64,000 nucleotides of DNA from Bacteroidota bacterium (GCA_017860255.1 JAFNAR010000009.1:1-64000), one strand, 5' to 3'; shown: positions 1 to 8,180, counted from the first letter of the stretch. The notes: generated from the sequence alone by a model not told the origin. Numbers and translations: made by a program.

Positions 1-117
1 TTTTATCAATAAACTAGTTTTAGAAATAAAAAAATAAACTGTAAATTTGAATTAGTAATAACCTAAAAAGTGTAAACCTATTTCAGGAAACGACATAATC
101 AAAGTATAAATCTCATT

Positions 118-216
118 TAATGGCATTATAATCTCAGTATAATGCCATTAAACTTATGATATAATGGCATTATAGTTGTAGTATAATGCCATTAAACCGA
201 CAATATAATGCCATTA
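118..216. repeat. Phased palindrome array 1 (TAATGSCATTA x5)
   Basis: Five copies of the 11-bp palindrome TAATG(G/C)CATTA have centres at 123, 145, 167, 189 and 211, exactly 22 bp apart. The 11-bp linkers are unrelated in their middles but mostly end in TA. The right flank (TAAATTTAAAC then ACAAGGATTAG, 220-239) matches the flank of array 2 with an internal deletion. The left flank, read outward, resembles the ATGAAATTTTTACTTGAT-type flank of array 3. No gene is visible within 1-397 apart from this array and the terminator of the next gene. Confidence 0.9.
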
Positions 217-342
217 TACTAAATTTAAACAAGGATTAGTTAGATTAAAAGCTTATATAAAGAGATAATAATAAGATATATATCTACAAAAAAGAAGTAT
301 AATTTTATTGATAGCTTTTTAGATAAATTTTAGGCAATAAAA

Positions 343-379
343 AAACTCGTTGAATGAAATAAATCAGTTCAACGAGTTT
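343..379 (-). terminator. Rho-independent terminator of the exonuclease gene
   Basis: A perfect 12-bp stem (AAACTCGTTGAA at 343-354 with TTCAACGAGTTT at 368-379) lies just past the stop codon at 398. On the minus strand it is followed by a run of T. Confidence 0.85.
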
Positions 380-397
380 AGTTATTTTGGAGAAATT

Positions 398-1204
398 CTA
401 CTTGGAGAAACCTCTTAGTTTAATTTCTGTTATTACTTTCTTTGTTGAAAGAGGAAAATCAGCATTCATCATCCAGGAGAAATAAGAAGGATCGTTCTTG
501 AAGATATCTTCTACAATTCTTCCTTTGTATTTTCCAAAATTAATACATTCTTTTCCATTTGCATCATAAACCAAATGACCAACCATATCAACCCAATTGC
601 TATTTCGAGTAAATTCGTGTAATGCTTTAACATCATTTACAACAGGAGTTGAAACATTACCTTCATTGTCTACATACTCTACTCCATTATATCGGTCTAA
701 TTGAGCAAGAAGAATTTCATAGGTTGCTTTTGTATCTGCTTCTGCTGTGTGAGCATCAATTAATTCTTTTCCACAATAGAACTTGTAAGCAGCTTTAAGC
801 GTACGGGATTCCATTCTGTGAAATATATTCATAACATCAACAAATCTTCTGTTAGATATTTCAAAATCTACTCCTGATTTAAGAAATTCTTCAACCAAGA
901 TTGGAATATCAAATTTGTTAGAGTTATATCCTGCTAAATCGGAATTGCCAATAAAAGCATTTAACTCACCAGCAAGTTGTTTAAATGTTGGTTTGTCTTT
1001 AACATCTTCATCTGTAATTCCGTGAATTTTTGTTGCTTGTTCTGGAATATGACGTTCTGGATTTATCCTGTAGGTTTTAATTTCTTGTTTATCATCAGGA
1101 AAAATCTTAAAAAGACATATTTCAATAATTTTATCTTGACCTACACTTACTCCTGTGCTTTCAATATCAAAGAATATGATAGGTTTGGTTAGGTTTAGTT
1201 GCAT
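398..1204 (-). CDS. DnaQ-family 3'-5' exonuclease
   Basis: A DEDDh exonuclease expected to remove 3' nucleotides from DNA, related to the epsilon proofreading subunit of DNA polymerase III and to exodeoxyribonuclease X. Visible motifs are FFDIESTG (D13, E15; ExoI), NKFDIPIL (ExoII) and the H...D pair in DAHTAEADTKA (ExoIII). After the nuclease domain (about 1-185), the C-terminal 60 residues (NFGKYKGRIVEDI...YFSWMM) resemble the small DUF3820/ExoX-type tail, so a stand-alone repair exonuclease is likelier than the replisome subunit. The start is a clear ATG, 4 nt downstream of the FKBP gene stop, suggesting co-transcription with the isomerase genes. Confidence 0.88.
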   Translation of the reverse strand: MQLNLTKPIIFFDIESTGVSVGQDKIIEICLFKIFPDDKQEIKTYRINPERHIPEQATKIHGITDEDVKDKPTFKQLAGELNAFIGNSDLAGYNSNKFDIPILVEEFLKSGVDFEISNRRFVDVMNIFHRMESRTLKAAYKFYCGKELIDAHTAEADTKATYEILLAQLDRYNGVEYVDNEGNVSTPVVNDVKALHEFTRNSNWVDMVGHLVYDANGKECINFGKYKGRIVEDIFKNDPSYFSWMMNADFPLSTKKVITEIKLRGFSK

Positions 1205-1208
1205 TTTA

Positions 1209-2282
1209 TTATTTTTTAACTTGTTTTGGTTGTGCTTTTGGAGTTACCTTTATAGGTTGAGTTTGATTATTTGGTTGTGCTTTTGGAGTTACCTTAATTG
1301 GTTGAGCTTGATTATTTGGTTGCTTTGCAGGTTCTCCCTTTTCAATTTCTACTAATTCAAGTTCAAAAATAAGTGGAGTATGTGGAGCAATTGCAGCTTG
1401 TCCTCTTTCACCATAAGCTAATTTGGAAGGAAGTAAAATAATTGCTTTATCGCCTTTATTCATCATCTTCACTCCTTCTTCAAATCCCTTAATCATTTGT
1501 CCTTGAGCAATTGTAAAAGGAAGTGGTTCGTATTTTCTACCTTGATTGTACATGTTAGCTTCTTTTGCTGCTGATTCAACACTTGTGTCAAAAAGTTTTC
1601 CATCAGTAAATTTACCAACATAATGAACCTTTACTTTATCTCCTGCTTTTGGAGTTTCTTTTGAATTTGCAGCAAAAGTTTTCTTAAAGTAAATTCCATT
1701 TACCATTTTATTATCAAAACCATAATCCTTAATTGCTTTTTCAATTGTTGCTGGTTCTAATAAAGCCAAACTATCTGAAATTTGCTTTTGTCCTTTCATT
1801 TGTTCTTCTTGTTTCTTACGCATTTCAGCTTCTTCAACTTCTTGTTGAGCTTGAGTTTTTATATCATCAATTTGAAGAGTCCAATATGCATACATACCTG
1901 ATTGAAAATATGGAGGAAGATTTCCACCAAATAGTCTTTCAATTGAATCTTTTGCAAAAGCAAATGTGCAACTTTCTCCTTTACGCATCATTAATGCTCC
2001 ATCAACTAAATCTCCTTTAAAAATCTTTGAAGCATCTTCAATTTTAACCATTGGTTGTGATTGCATTTTTGTTCCATCGGCAACAAGCGAATCACCAAAC
2101 TTTATTGAGAACTTACCAATCAATAAGTCATTTTTTTGAACTTGTTGTCCTTGAGGGTTTCTTACCTCAAACTTGTAGATGACATTTTCTGGTGAAGTTG
2201 TAAATCCTTCTAAAGGATTCTTTTGGGCAAAAATAGTTGTTGCAAATAATATTGATGCAACTAATAAAAATGTTTTTTTCAT
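1209..2282 (-). CDS. Secreted FKBP-type peptidyl-prolyl isomerase with repeat tail
   Basis: A periplasmic FKBP-type prolyl cis-trans isomerase of 357 residues. Residues 1-19 form a signal peptide ending in FAQ. Residues 30-140 look like a degenerate FKBP-like N-terminal domain. Residues 145-170 are a charged helix rich in E, K and Q. The canonical FKBP domain spans about 212-314 (KVHYVGKFTDGKLFDTS, IKGFEEGVKMMNKGDK, PSKLAYGERG). The C-terminus carries two copies of a 15-residue repeat (QPNNQxQPIKVTPK core, residues 320-349). It is the first of three tandem FKBP genes on the minus strand, with 15 nt to its upstream neighbour. Confidence 0.92.
   Translation of the reverse strand: MKKTFLLVASILFATTIFAQKNPLEGFTTSPENVIYKFEVRNPQGQQVQKNDLLIGKFSIKFGDSLVADGTKMQSQPMVKIEDASKIFKGDLVDGALMMRKGESCTFAFAKDSIERLFGGNLPPYFQSGMYAYWTLQIDDIKTQAQQEVEEAEMRKKQEEQMKGQKQISDSLALLEPATIEKAIKDYGFDNKMVNGIYFKKTFAANSKETPKAGDKVKVHYVGKFTDGKLFDTSVESAAKEANMYNQGRKYEPLPFTIAQGQMIKGFEEGVKMMNKGDKAIILLPSKLAYGERGQAAIAPHTPLIFELELVEIEKGEPAKQPNNQAQPIKVTPKAQPNNQTQPIKVTPKAQPKQVKK
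1236..1325 (-). repeat. In-frame 45-bp tandem repeat in the FKBP tail
   Basis: Two nearly identical 45-bp units encode the 15-residue repeats (K/A)QPNNQ(A/T)QPIKVTPK, followed by a partial third (AQPKQ). Because the length is a multiple of three, copy number can change without breaking the frame. Confidence 0.85.
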
Positions 2283-2297
2283 ACTAAATTTCTACTA

Positions 2298-3191
2298 TTA
2301 GTTTCTTACTATGTTAATTAATGTTATATCGAAAATCAATACTGTATTAGGTTTTATTGGTCCATAAGATTTTTGACCATAACCCAATTTGGAAGGAATA
2401 ATTAGTTTTGCTTTACCTCCTTTTTTCATTAAAGTAATTCCTTGAGTCCATCCTGGAATTAGTCCTTCATCACCTATCAAAAAACTAAAAGGTTCATAGG
2501 TTCTATCCTTAGAATAAATACCTGAATTTTGAGCCAAAGTTTTTATATTTGTATCTATTACCTTTCCATCAAGAGTAGAAACAGAATAATTTACCAATAC
2601 TTCATCGCCATATTTTGCTACTTCTCCCTCTCCTTCAACTTGCTTTATAAAGTATAATCCACTTTCTTGTTTCTCTGCTTTAAGAGATTTATTTTGAATG
2701 TATTGTTCTATTGTGTCAAATTCTTTTTGTTGTTGTTCAATCATCAACTGATCTTCCTGACTTATCTCTTTTTGTGAAATTATTTGTTGAATTTTTAAAT
2801 AGAAATATACTTTATCAGTATGTCTTAAAACTAAGTTTGAAGCATATTGTGATGCACTATCTGCAGGAATGATAATAATGGCGCTATCGCCAACATGTAG
2901 GTTTAATAAGAATTCATCTACAGATCCTTTCTTAGAACTAAGAATTGAGAAAAGTCTTTCAGGTTTTCCATAATTGGAATATAGCTTTACTGAGTCATTA
3001 ACTCTTATCTCCATTTCACCATAAAGAATATCGCCTTCTTTTGCTTTGTAGTTATCTTTGTTTTCAACGCAATGCTTGAAAGAAAATCCAAGTTCTGTTG
3101 TTACAAATTCACTTGTTTTATCCTTTTTGCAGGAAATAAATGCACTACTTACTAATATAAATAGTATAAATAATGATATTTTTGACTTCAT
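2298..3191 (-). CDS. FKBP-type peptidyl-prolyl isomerase lipoprotein
   Basis: A 297-residue lipoprotein: hydrophobic leader then FISC with Cys21 as the likely lipidation site, followed by KKDK. It has the same two-part plan as the neighbouring 357-residue FKBP: a divergent N-terminal FKBP-like region (about 30-135), a charged linker (about 140-170) and a C-terminal FKBP domain (about 185-295; GDEVLVNYSVSTLDGK, PGWTQGITLMKKGGK, PSKLGYGQ). It is probably a prolyl isomerase or chaperone acting on outer-membrane or secreted proteins. It sits in the middle of the three-gene FKBP run, with 10 nt to the gene before it. Confidence 0.9.
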   Translation of the reverse strand: MKSKISLFILFILVSSAFISCKKDKTSEFVTTELGFSFKHCVENKDNYKAKEGDILYGEMEIRVNDSVKLYSNYGKPERLFSILSSKKGSVDEFLLNLHVGDSAIIIIPADSASQYASNLVLRHTDKVYFYLKIQQIISQKEISQEDQLMIEQQQKEFDTIEQYIQNKSLKAEKQESGLYFIKQVEGEGEVAKYGDEVLVNYSVSTLDGKVIDTNIKTLAQNSGIYSKDRTYEPFSFLIGDEGLIPGWTQGITLMKKGGKAKLIIPSKLGYGQKSYGPIKPNTVLIFDITLINIVRN

Positions 3192-3201
3192 CCCTATTTT
3201 C

Positions 3202-3762
3202 TTATTTTACTTCTTTAATTTCAATTTCATAAACTAAACTTGCACGCTTTGGAATTCTATCTCCATCTCCTTTTAGTCCATAAGCTAAAAAAGAAGGTAT
3301 AATTGCTCTAAGTTTTGATTTTTCTTTTAATCCATTCAAAACATAAACTAAACCAACAACATCTTGTTCAGATTTTAAATTTATTACCTTAGCTCCATCA
3401 ATTTTTGAATCAAAAACTTTAGTTCCATCAAGCAATTCAATCTTACAATCAATTTTAGCAATAGAGTTTGAAGTAATGGTTTTTCCTTTTCCTTCTGAAA
3501 GATTTTCAACAAAAGCTCCCTCATTCAAATGTTGCATTTCCCATTTTCTTCTCTGAATATAACCTTTAATCTGTTGAATTTCTTTTTCGTTTGCAACTTG
3601 ATTGACTTTTAAAAGAGTATTATCTTCCTTTTCTTCCTTTGATTCTTCTTTGGGGCTTTCTCTTTTTTCTCTTAATACAATTGCATAATGATTATTGTAT
3701 TTATCAGTGCAACCACTAAAAAGAATAATTAGTCCTATTATCAATAAGTATTGCCTTTTCAT
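3202..3762 (-). CDS. Small FKBP lipoprotein, GldI-like
   Basis: A 186-residue lipoprotein (FSGC, Cys18) with a charged E/K linker (about 33-55) and one C-terminal FKBP domain (about 85-185; IPSFLAYGLKGDGDRIP). Size, lipobox, single FKBP domain and position next to a DHH phosphoesterase all fit the GldI-type isomerase found with the gliding/T9SS machinery of Bacteroidota. That assignment rests on family knowledge and context. Several FKBP active-site aromatics look weak, so catalytic activity is uncertain. Confidence 0.82.
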   Translation of the reverse strand: MKRQYLLIIGLIILFSGCTDKYNNHYAIVLREKRESPKEESKEEKEDNTLLKVNQVANEKEIQQIKGYIQRRKWEMQHLNEGAFVENLSEGKGKTITSNSIAKIDCKIELLDGTKVFDSKIDGAKVINLKSEQDVVGLVYVLNGLKEKSKLRAIIPSFLAYGLKGDGDRIPKRASLVYEIEIKEVK

Positions 3763-3798
3763 TTATGTTTCTTCTTTTATAGTGTTAAAGTATTACTT

Positions 3799-4815
3799 TT
3801 ATTCCTTACAAGAGTTTTTAATTTGCTCAGTTAGTTTTTCCAAAACCCATTCTAAACTTTCAAAAGAATGTCCACCAGCTGCTTTTTGATGTCCTCCTCC
3901 ATTCCAATATTTTCTTGCAAATTGATTAACATCAAAATCTAATTTAGAACGTAATGAAATTCTAATCCTGTCAAATCTTTCGGTTACTAAAACTCCAAAT
4001 TCAATTCCTTTAATTGATAAACAAAAGTTCACAATTCCTTCGCAATCTCCAATTTGGTAATTAAAGCGTTTTAAATCTTCTTTTGATAGATAAATCATTG
4101 CAGCTTTCTGTTTATGAAAAACAGTCAATCTTTCTGAAAGACAAAAACCAAGAAGACGTAGACGATTTTCAGAATAAGTATTATAAACTTCCTGATGAAC
4201 ATATTCAACATCTACTCCATTATCAACCAATTCTGCAACAACTTCGTAAGTTCTTCTATGATTACAAGAAAAACTAAAGCTTCCTGTATCAGTACAAATA
4301 CCTACATAAATTCCTTGTGCAATATCTTTGGTTAAAAATGGCTTTTCTTCAATTAATGAAAGTACTTCATATAGCAATTCAGAAGTTGAAGATACATTAA
4401 TTTTAGAGAATACTAAATCAAAATTCTTTATCTCAGGTTCAAGATGGTGGTCAATCAAAACTTTAGGCTTTGAAGAAGAAAGTAAAATATCTTTAATGAA
4501 ATCACCTGCCCTATGAAATGCATTAAAATCTAAACAAATGATTAAATCTGCTTGATCAATTAGATTTCTTGCTTCATTATTGTTTTTAGATGCAATTATA
4601 TAAGAAACATCTGTCATAACGAAATCCAAAAAGTTTGGAAATTCATTAGGGATAATAACTTTTGAACTTTTGTTTTTTAATTTTAAGTAGTGGTATAGAG
4701 AACTGACAGCACCAATAGTATCTCCATCAGGATTAAAATGAGAAATTAAAACTATATTATTGGCAATCTCTATCTTGTCTTTGAGTTCCGAAATGTAAGT
4801 TTGAGGAAATAGCAT
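3799..4815 (-). CDS. DHH-family phosphoesterase (NrnA-like)
   Basis: A 338-residue DHH/DHHA1 protein of the NrnA type, which degrades short oligoribonucleotides and/or 3'-phosphoadenosine 5'-phosphate in the cytoplasm. Motifs are SHFNPDGDT (residues 25-33), LICLDFNAFHRAGD (about 92-105), IDHHLEP (DHH at 122-124) and the DHHA1 substrate motif GGGHQKAAGG (306-315). Length is normal for the family. The start is ATG at 4815, with a TATCTTTG -7 box about 40 nt upstream (minus strand, 4855-4862). It probably heads the transcript that continues into the FKBP genes. Confidence 0.92.
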   Translation of the reverse strand: MLFPQTYISELKDKIEIANNIVLISHFNPDGDTIGAVSSLYHYLKLKNKSSKVIIPNEFPNFLDFVMTDVSYIIASKNNNEARNLIDQADLIICLDFNAFHRAGDFIKDILLSSSKPKVLIDHHLEPEIKNFDLVFSKINVSSTSELLYEVLSLIEEKPFLTKDIAQGIYVGICTDTGSFSFSCNHRRTYEVVAELVDNGVDVEYVHQEVYNTYSENRLRLLGFCLSERLTVFHKQKAAMIYLSKEDLKRFNYQIGDCEGIVNFCLSIKGIEFGVLVTERFDRIRISLRSKLDFDVNQFARKYWNGGGHQKAAGGHSFESLEWVLEKLTEQIKNSCKE

Positions 4816-4854
4816 AATTATTTATCGTTATAAATTATCAAAAAATATAATCTG

Positions 4855-4862
4855 CAAAGATA
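4855..4862 (-). promoter_or_regulatory. -7 box TATCTTTG for the NrnA-like gene
   Basis: On the minus strand this reads TATCTTTG, matching the Bacteroidota TAnnTTTG consensus, 40 nt ahead of the ATG at 4815. Confidence 0.6.
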
Positions 4863-4894
4863 AATAATAATACTTAATACACCTAAAAGATATA

Positions 4895-5515
4895 TTAGTT
4901 TTTAGGCAATTCCTCAAAAGTATTATCTGAGTAGAATACAATCAATCTTTTAATATGCTTAGGTTTATTTTCAACAACTGGAGTTATTGTAGCATTTAAA
5001 GATTCTTTTGTATTATTTTCTTCAGTAACAATGACTTTTTCTTTAAAAATATCATTAAAACTTGGATCAATTGTTTTGATTTCTGGAAGCTTTTCATCAT
5101 CATTATTAATCAAAACATCCTTTTCTTTATATTTCTTCTCCAATAGTTCAATTTTTCTTTCTAAATCTCCAATCTTATTTAGGTCATGTTTTGAAGAAAT
5201 ATCTTCTTGAAAATCATCAAAAAGAGAATCAGAAAATCCCTTTTTATTGTTTTCTGGAAGCTCTGAGAATGCAAAATTTGCTTCTTTAGATATTTTTTCG
5301 TCAGATTTTGAAAAGAGAGAGCCTTTACCCAATATCAACCAATTTGAATCAACTTCTTTAAATCGATTTAAAATTTTTGTAACAATATCCAAGGATGGAT
5401 TATTCCTTCCTGATAGAATATGAGAAATAGAAGATCTTTGAACTCCGATTTCATCAGCAAATTGTGTAGGATTTAATCCTAAAGATTTCATCAATAAAAC
5501 TATTCTTTCTTGCAT
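4895..5515 (-). CDS. XRE-family transcriptional regulator
   Basis: An N-terminal helix-turn-helix of the Cro/CI type (LGLNPTQFADEIGVQRSSISHILSGRNNPS) occupies roughly the first 60 residues after the ATG at 5515. It is followed by SNWLILGKG, a motif common in Bacteroidota phage-repressor-like regulators, and then a long charged, low-complexity tail. An upstream in-frame GTG at 5545 would add ten residues but lies inside one of the operator-like dyads, so I prefer the ATG. Seven copies of a TTACAwTTGTAA dyad lie upstream, two within 40 bp of the start, which suggests autoregulation (inference). The regulated pathway is unknown. Confidence 0.85.
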   Translation of the reverse strand: MQERIVLLMKSLGLNPTQFADEIGVQRSSISHILSGRNNPSLDIVTKILNRFKEVDSNWLILGKGSLFSKSDEKISKEANFAFSELPENNKKGFSDSLFDDFQEDISSKHDLNKIGDLERKIELLEKKYKEKDVLINNDDEKLPEIKTIDPSFNDIFKEKVIVTEENNTKESLNATITPVVENKPKHIKRLIVFYSDNTFEELPKN

Positions 5516-5523
5516 CTTTACTT

Positions 5524-5601
5524 TTACATTTGTAATACAATTCACAATTGTAATATTAACTCAGTAATTAAATATGTAAATTAACATATTTACAATTGTA
5601 T
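5524..5601. promoter_or_regulatory. Proximal operator-like dyads TTACAwTTGTAA (three)
   Basis: Near-palindromes occur at 5524-5535 (TTACATTTGTAA), 5542-5553 (TCACAATTGTAA) and 5590-5601 (TTACAATTGTAT). They lie directly upstream of the XRE gene start and are good candidates for its operators. Confidence 0.65.
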
Positions 5602-5817
5602 AATCATAATACGTTTAACAAACAATAAAGTTACATTAGATATAAATATGTATTATATACATTACAATCAAGTAAATATATATCTATTATTATTTGATAA
5701 ATATATAGTTGAAATATATGCAAAACAATAACCTAATACTTTATATAAATAATGTAATATACTGGTTATGATACTTTATATACTACTATTACTTGCATTT
5801 ATTCTTTATTAACACTT
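5602..5817. other. AT-rich spacer, nothing recognised
   Basis: Very AT-rich sequence between the proximal and distal dyads. No ORF, RNA or repeat could be supported. Confidence 0.5.
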
Positions 5818-5917
5818 CTACAATTGTAACTCTTAAAAGTAATACAAATATTCAGTCTTTTTACTAATTACATTTGTAATATTGCACATATTCACATTTG
5901 TAAAATTACATTTGTGA
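5818..5917. promoter_or_regulatory. Distal operator-like dyads TTACAwTTGTAA (four)
   Basis: Copies lie at 5818-5829, 5868-5879, 5892-5903 and 5906-5917. On the plus strand several contain TACATTTG, which itself matches the TAnnTTTG -7 box, so a bound regulator would cover a promoter. The only plus-strand ORF immediately downstream is a doubtful 25-codon one (5928-6005). Confidence 0.6.
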
Positions 5918-6035
5918 TACTATTTTTATGGTTTTACCTCTCTCCTTTCCTACCACTGAAATCTCTGAGAAATTAATATTCTGTCCTAATGGTAATCTTG
6001 ATTGAATTTAATTCTTAATTTTAGTTAAACAAAAA

Positions 6036-6063
6036 AAGGCTTGGAATTTTTGTTCCAAGCCTT
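6036..6063 (-). terminator. Terminator of the small lipoprotein gene
   Basis: A perfect 11-bp stem (AAGGCTTGGAA with TTCCAAGCCTT) is followed on the minus strand by seven T. It sits 63 nt past the stop codon of the 41-residue lipoprotein gene. Confidence 0.85.
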
Positions 6064-6125
6064 CATACATTGATTAAAAAATGGGGAATCATTTCCCCTA
6101 CTCAATTTTTCTTTTAAATAAAGTA

Positions 6126-6251
6126 TTAACGAAGATTTTCTGCTCTATAACGATTTGTTGATTTATACGCATCACAACGTTTTTGTGCACAAGATTCAAA
6201 AAGAATTGCTATAGCGAAAACTCCTAATAATACTATTGCTGCTTTTTTCAT
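6126..6251 (-). CDS. Small lipoprotein, 41 residues
   Basis: ATG at 6251 to TAA at 6126 encodes 41 residues. A lysine-started hydrophobic stretch (MKKAAIVLLGVFAIAILF) leads to ESC at residues 19-21, with Cys21 the likely lipidated residue, then a short polar tail (AQKRCDAYKSTNRYRAENLR) with a second Cys at 25. Leader plus lipobox plus a strong terminator 63 nt downstream make it a real gene despite its size. Small lipoproteins with a CxxK-R-C-type start are common in Bacteroidota, but I know of no assigned function. It lies between the distal dyads and endonuclease III. Confidence 0.75.
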   Translation of the reverse strand: MKKAAIVLLGVFAIAILFESCAQKRCDAYKSTNRYRAENLR

Positions 6252-6402
6252 ATTTATATTTAATTTTTTCTCTGTGAGTATTACTTATTCATAAGTATAT
6301 ACATACTATTTATAATGCAAAAGTACATATATTTTAGTTACCATTGTATATAATATCTTCAAAAACGCAATTAAAAAATAATTTATTGCCTTTTTTATAT
6401 AT

Positions 6403-7080
6403 CTATTTATTGATTTTAGTTTTAATGTTTTTAGTCTCTTTTGGGGGAAGTAAATAATAATTGCATACTTCTTTTAATCCACAATCAACACATTTAGGTT
6501 TTTTTGCAACACAAACATATCTTCCATGAAGAATAAGCCAATGATGAGCAATAGGCATTAGTTCTTTGGGAAAGTTTTTAACTAATTGTTTTTCTGTTTC
6601 AAGAGGAGTTTTAGCATTTTTAGTTAAGCCAATTCTTGCAGATACTCTAAAAACATGAGTATCTACAGGCATATTTGGTTGATTATATATTACAGCTGTT
6701 ATTACATTTGCTGTTTTTCTACCCACTCCATCTAATTCTTGCAACTTATCAACATTATCTGGAACTTGATTATTAAATTTTTCAACTAACTTTTTAGCCA
6801 TAGAAACTAAATGTTTGGCTTTATTATTTGGGTAAGAAACAGATTTAATAATTTGATATACATCTTCAATTGATGCTTTTGAAAGTTCTATTGCAGATGG
6901 ATATAATTTAAATAAATTAGGAGTAACCATATTTACTCTAACATCTGTACATTGAGCTGAAAGAATAACAGCTACAAGAAGTTCAAATGGATTATTATAA
7001 TTTAGTTCACTTTTAGCTGTAGGTCGCTCTTTTTGAAAATATTCTATTACTGCTTTATATCTTTCCTTCTGAGTAATCAT
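6403..7080 (-). CDS. nth: Endonuclease III
   Basis: A bifunctional DNA glycosylase/AP lyase that removes oxidised pyrimidines in base excision repair. The helix-hairpin-helix LDGVGRKTANV (116-126) contains catalytic Lys122, and the catalytic aspartate is Asp140 in MPVDTHVFR. The [4Fe-4S] cluster ligands are Cys190, Cys197, Cys200 and Cys206 in the normal C-x6-C-x2-C-x5-C arrangement. At 225 residues the length is normal. The start ATG overlaps the stop of the upstream EEP gene by one base (TAATG), so the two are translationally coupled. Confidence 0.96.
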   Translation of the reverse strand: MITQKERYKAVIEYFQKERPTAKSELNYNNPFELLVAVILSAQCTDVRVNMVTPNLFKLYPSAIELSKASIEDVYQIIKSVSYPNNKAKHLVSMAKKLVEKFNNQVPDNVDKLQELDGVGRKTANVITAVIYNQPNMPVDTHVFRVSARIGLTKNAKTPLETEKQLVKNFPKELMPIAHHWLILHGRYVCVAKKPKCVDCGLKEVCNYYLLPPKETKNIKTKINK

Positions 7081-8180
7081 TAATTGTTATCTTTATTAAT
7101 ACTTAAAACAGCTGAAACTGGAAAATGATCAGAGTTTTGTAAAACTTCTCTTTCAAAACTCTTTGCAGTGAAATAATTCTTATCAAAGAATATATAATCT
7201 ATTCTATAAGCAGGTAAATCACCATTATAAGTAGTTCCAAATCCTTTTCCTTTTTCTACAAAAGCATCATTTAAATGCTTTTTAAATTCCCTATATGTAT
7301 AAGAAAAAGGTGTGTCGTTAAAGTCACCCATTAATATTGTTGGGATTTGTTTTTCTTCAAATATTTTAACTAATTCATCAACCTCATGACTTCTTTTTGT
7401 GTTTGCCCACACGAGCTTTTTAAGAAGAGGTTTTGCATCTTTTTCAATTATTGTTTTTACTCCATCTTCTTTAAGTTTAGAGAATACTTGTTTATCCTCT
7501 TCTTCAAGTTTGTATGATGCAAGATGAAGGTTAATAACTCTAACTTTATTTTTTTTGTTTATTTGAATGTCTGAATAAATATAAGAATTGCTCGAATTTT
7601 TTAAAGGGAATAATACTCCAGATTGAACAATTGGATATTTAGAATAAATTACATTACCATAAACTGTATGTTTATCATTAATTGGAGTATAATAATATTT
7701 GTATCCCAATTTTTTCAACAATCTATTATGAATTGAGTTTTTCTTTTTTGATGAAGAATAGTCTTGAAAAGCAATAATTGAAGGATTAAGCCTTTCAATA
7801 TAATTATAAACAGAGTCTATTCTTTTGTCCTTAGGTTCATTCCATTTAGTATCAAAATGAAATGAGCAAACATTATAACTAAGAATTTTAATGTCATCAC
7901 TTTGAATAGAAGTTCTATGTTCTTCCCCATTAATTTTATATAGATTAGGAATGTAATTTACCTTAATTAATATACAAGCTAAAGGTATAATTATGTATTT
8001 CCACTTGATAAATAACCAAATTATAATAAATATGATATTAATGAATAGTAAGTAAGGGTAAAAGAATGAAAATAGAGATAATTTTGGTAAAACATGTGGA
8101 GGGACATAAGCAGAAGAGTAAGATAGAAGAAGTAAAAAAGAACAAAACAAGTTTATTATATAGAATATTTTTCTTGCCAC
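7080..8180 (-). CDS. Membrane-anchored endonuclease/exonuclease/phosphatase family protein
   Basis: Two to three N-terminal membrane segments (residues 1-85) are followed by an EEP catalytic domain (about 93-360). Motifs include LSYNVCSF, AFQDYSS (metal-binding acidic position), GDFNDTPFSYTYR and the terminal NSDHFPVSAVL with its catalytic His. Family members cleave phosphodiesters in nucleic acids, lipids or phosphoinositides; the substrate here cannot be told. The start is GTG at 8180, since no ATG precedes the membrane segment. It is translationally coupled to nth. Confidence 0.8.
   Translation of the reverse strand: MARKIFYIINLFCSFLLLLSYSSAYVPPHVLPKLSLFSFFYPYLLFINIIFIIIWLFIKWKYIIIPLACILIKVNYIPNLYKINGEEHRTSIQSDDIKILSYNVCSFHFDTKWNEPKDKRIDSVYNYIERLNPSIIAFQDYSSSKKKNSIHNRLLKKLGYKYYYTPINDKHTVYGNVIYSKYPIVQSGVLFPLKNSSNSYIYSDIQINKKNKVRVINLHLASYKLEEEDKQVFSKLKEDGVKTIIEKDAKPLLKKLVWANTKRSHEVDELVKIFEEKQIPTILMGDFNDTPFSYTYREFKKHLNDAFVEKGKGFGTTYNGDLPAYRIDYIFFDKNYFTAKSFEREVLQNSDHFPVSAVLSINKDNN

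Noticed and set aside
118-216. CRISPR array
   Set aside because: Repeats are 9-13 bp and palindromic with 9-13-bp linkers, far too short for repeat-spacer units, and there are no cas genes in the window.
977-1192. Plus-strand ORF inside the exonuclease gene
   Set aside because: Antisense shadow of a well-supported minus-strand gene, with low-complexity Phe/Ile/Tyr composition. The same applies to the other antisense ORFs inside pyrG, gyrB, parC, clpC and trxB.
5928-6005. 25-codon ORF on the plus strand behind the distal dyads
   Set aside because: It has an ATG and a dyad-embedded -7-like box but no recognisable protein features, and the only nearby terminator fits the opposite strand better.
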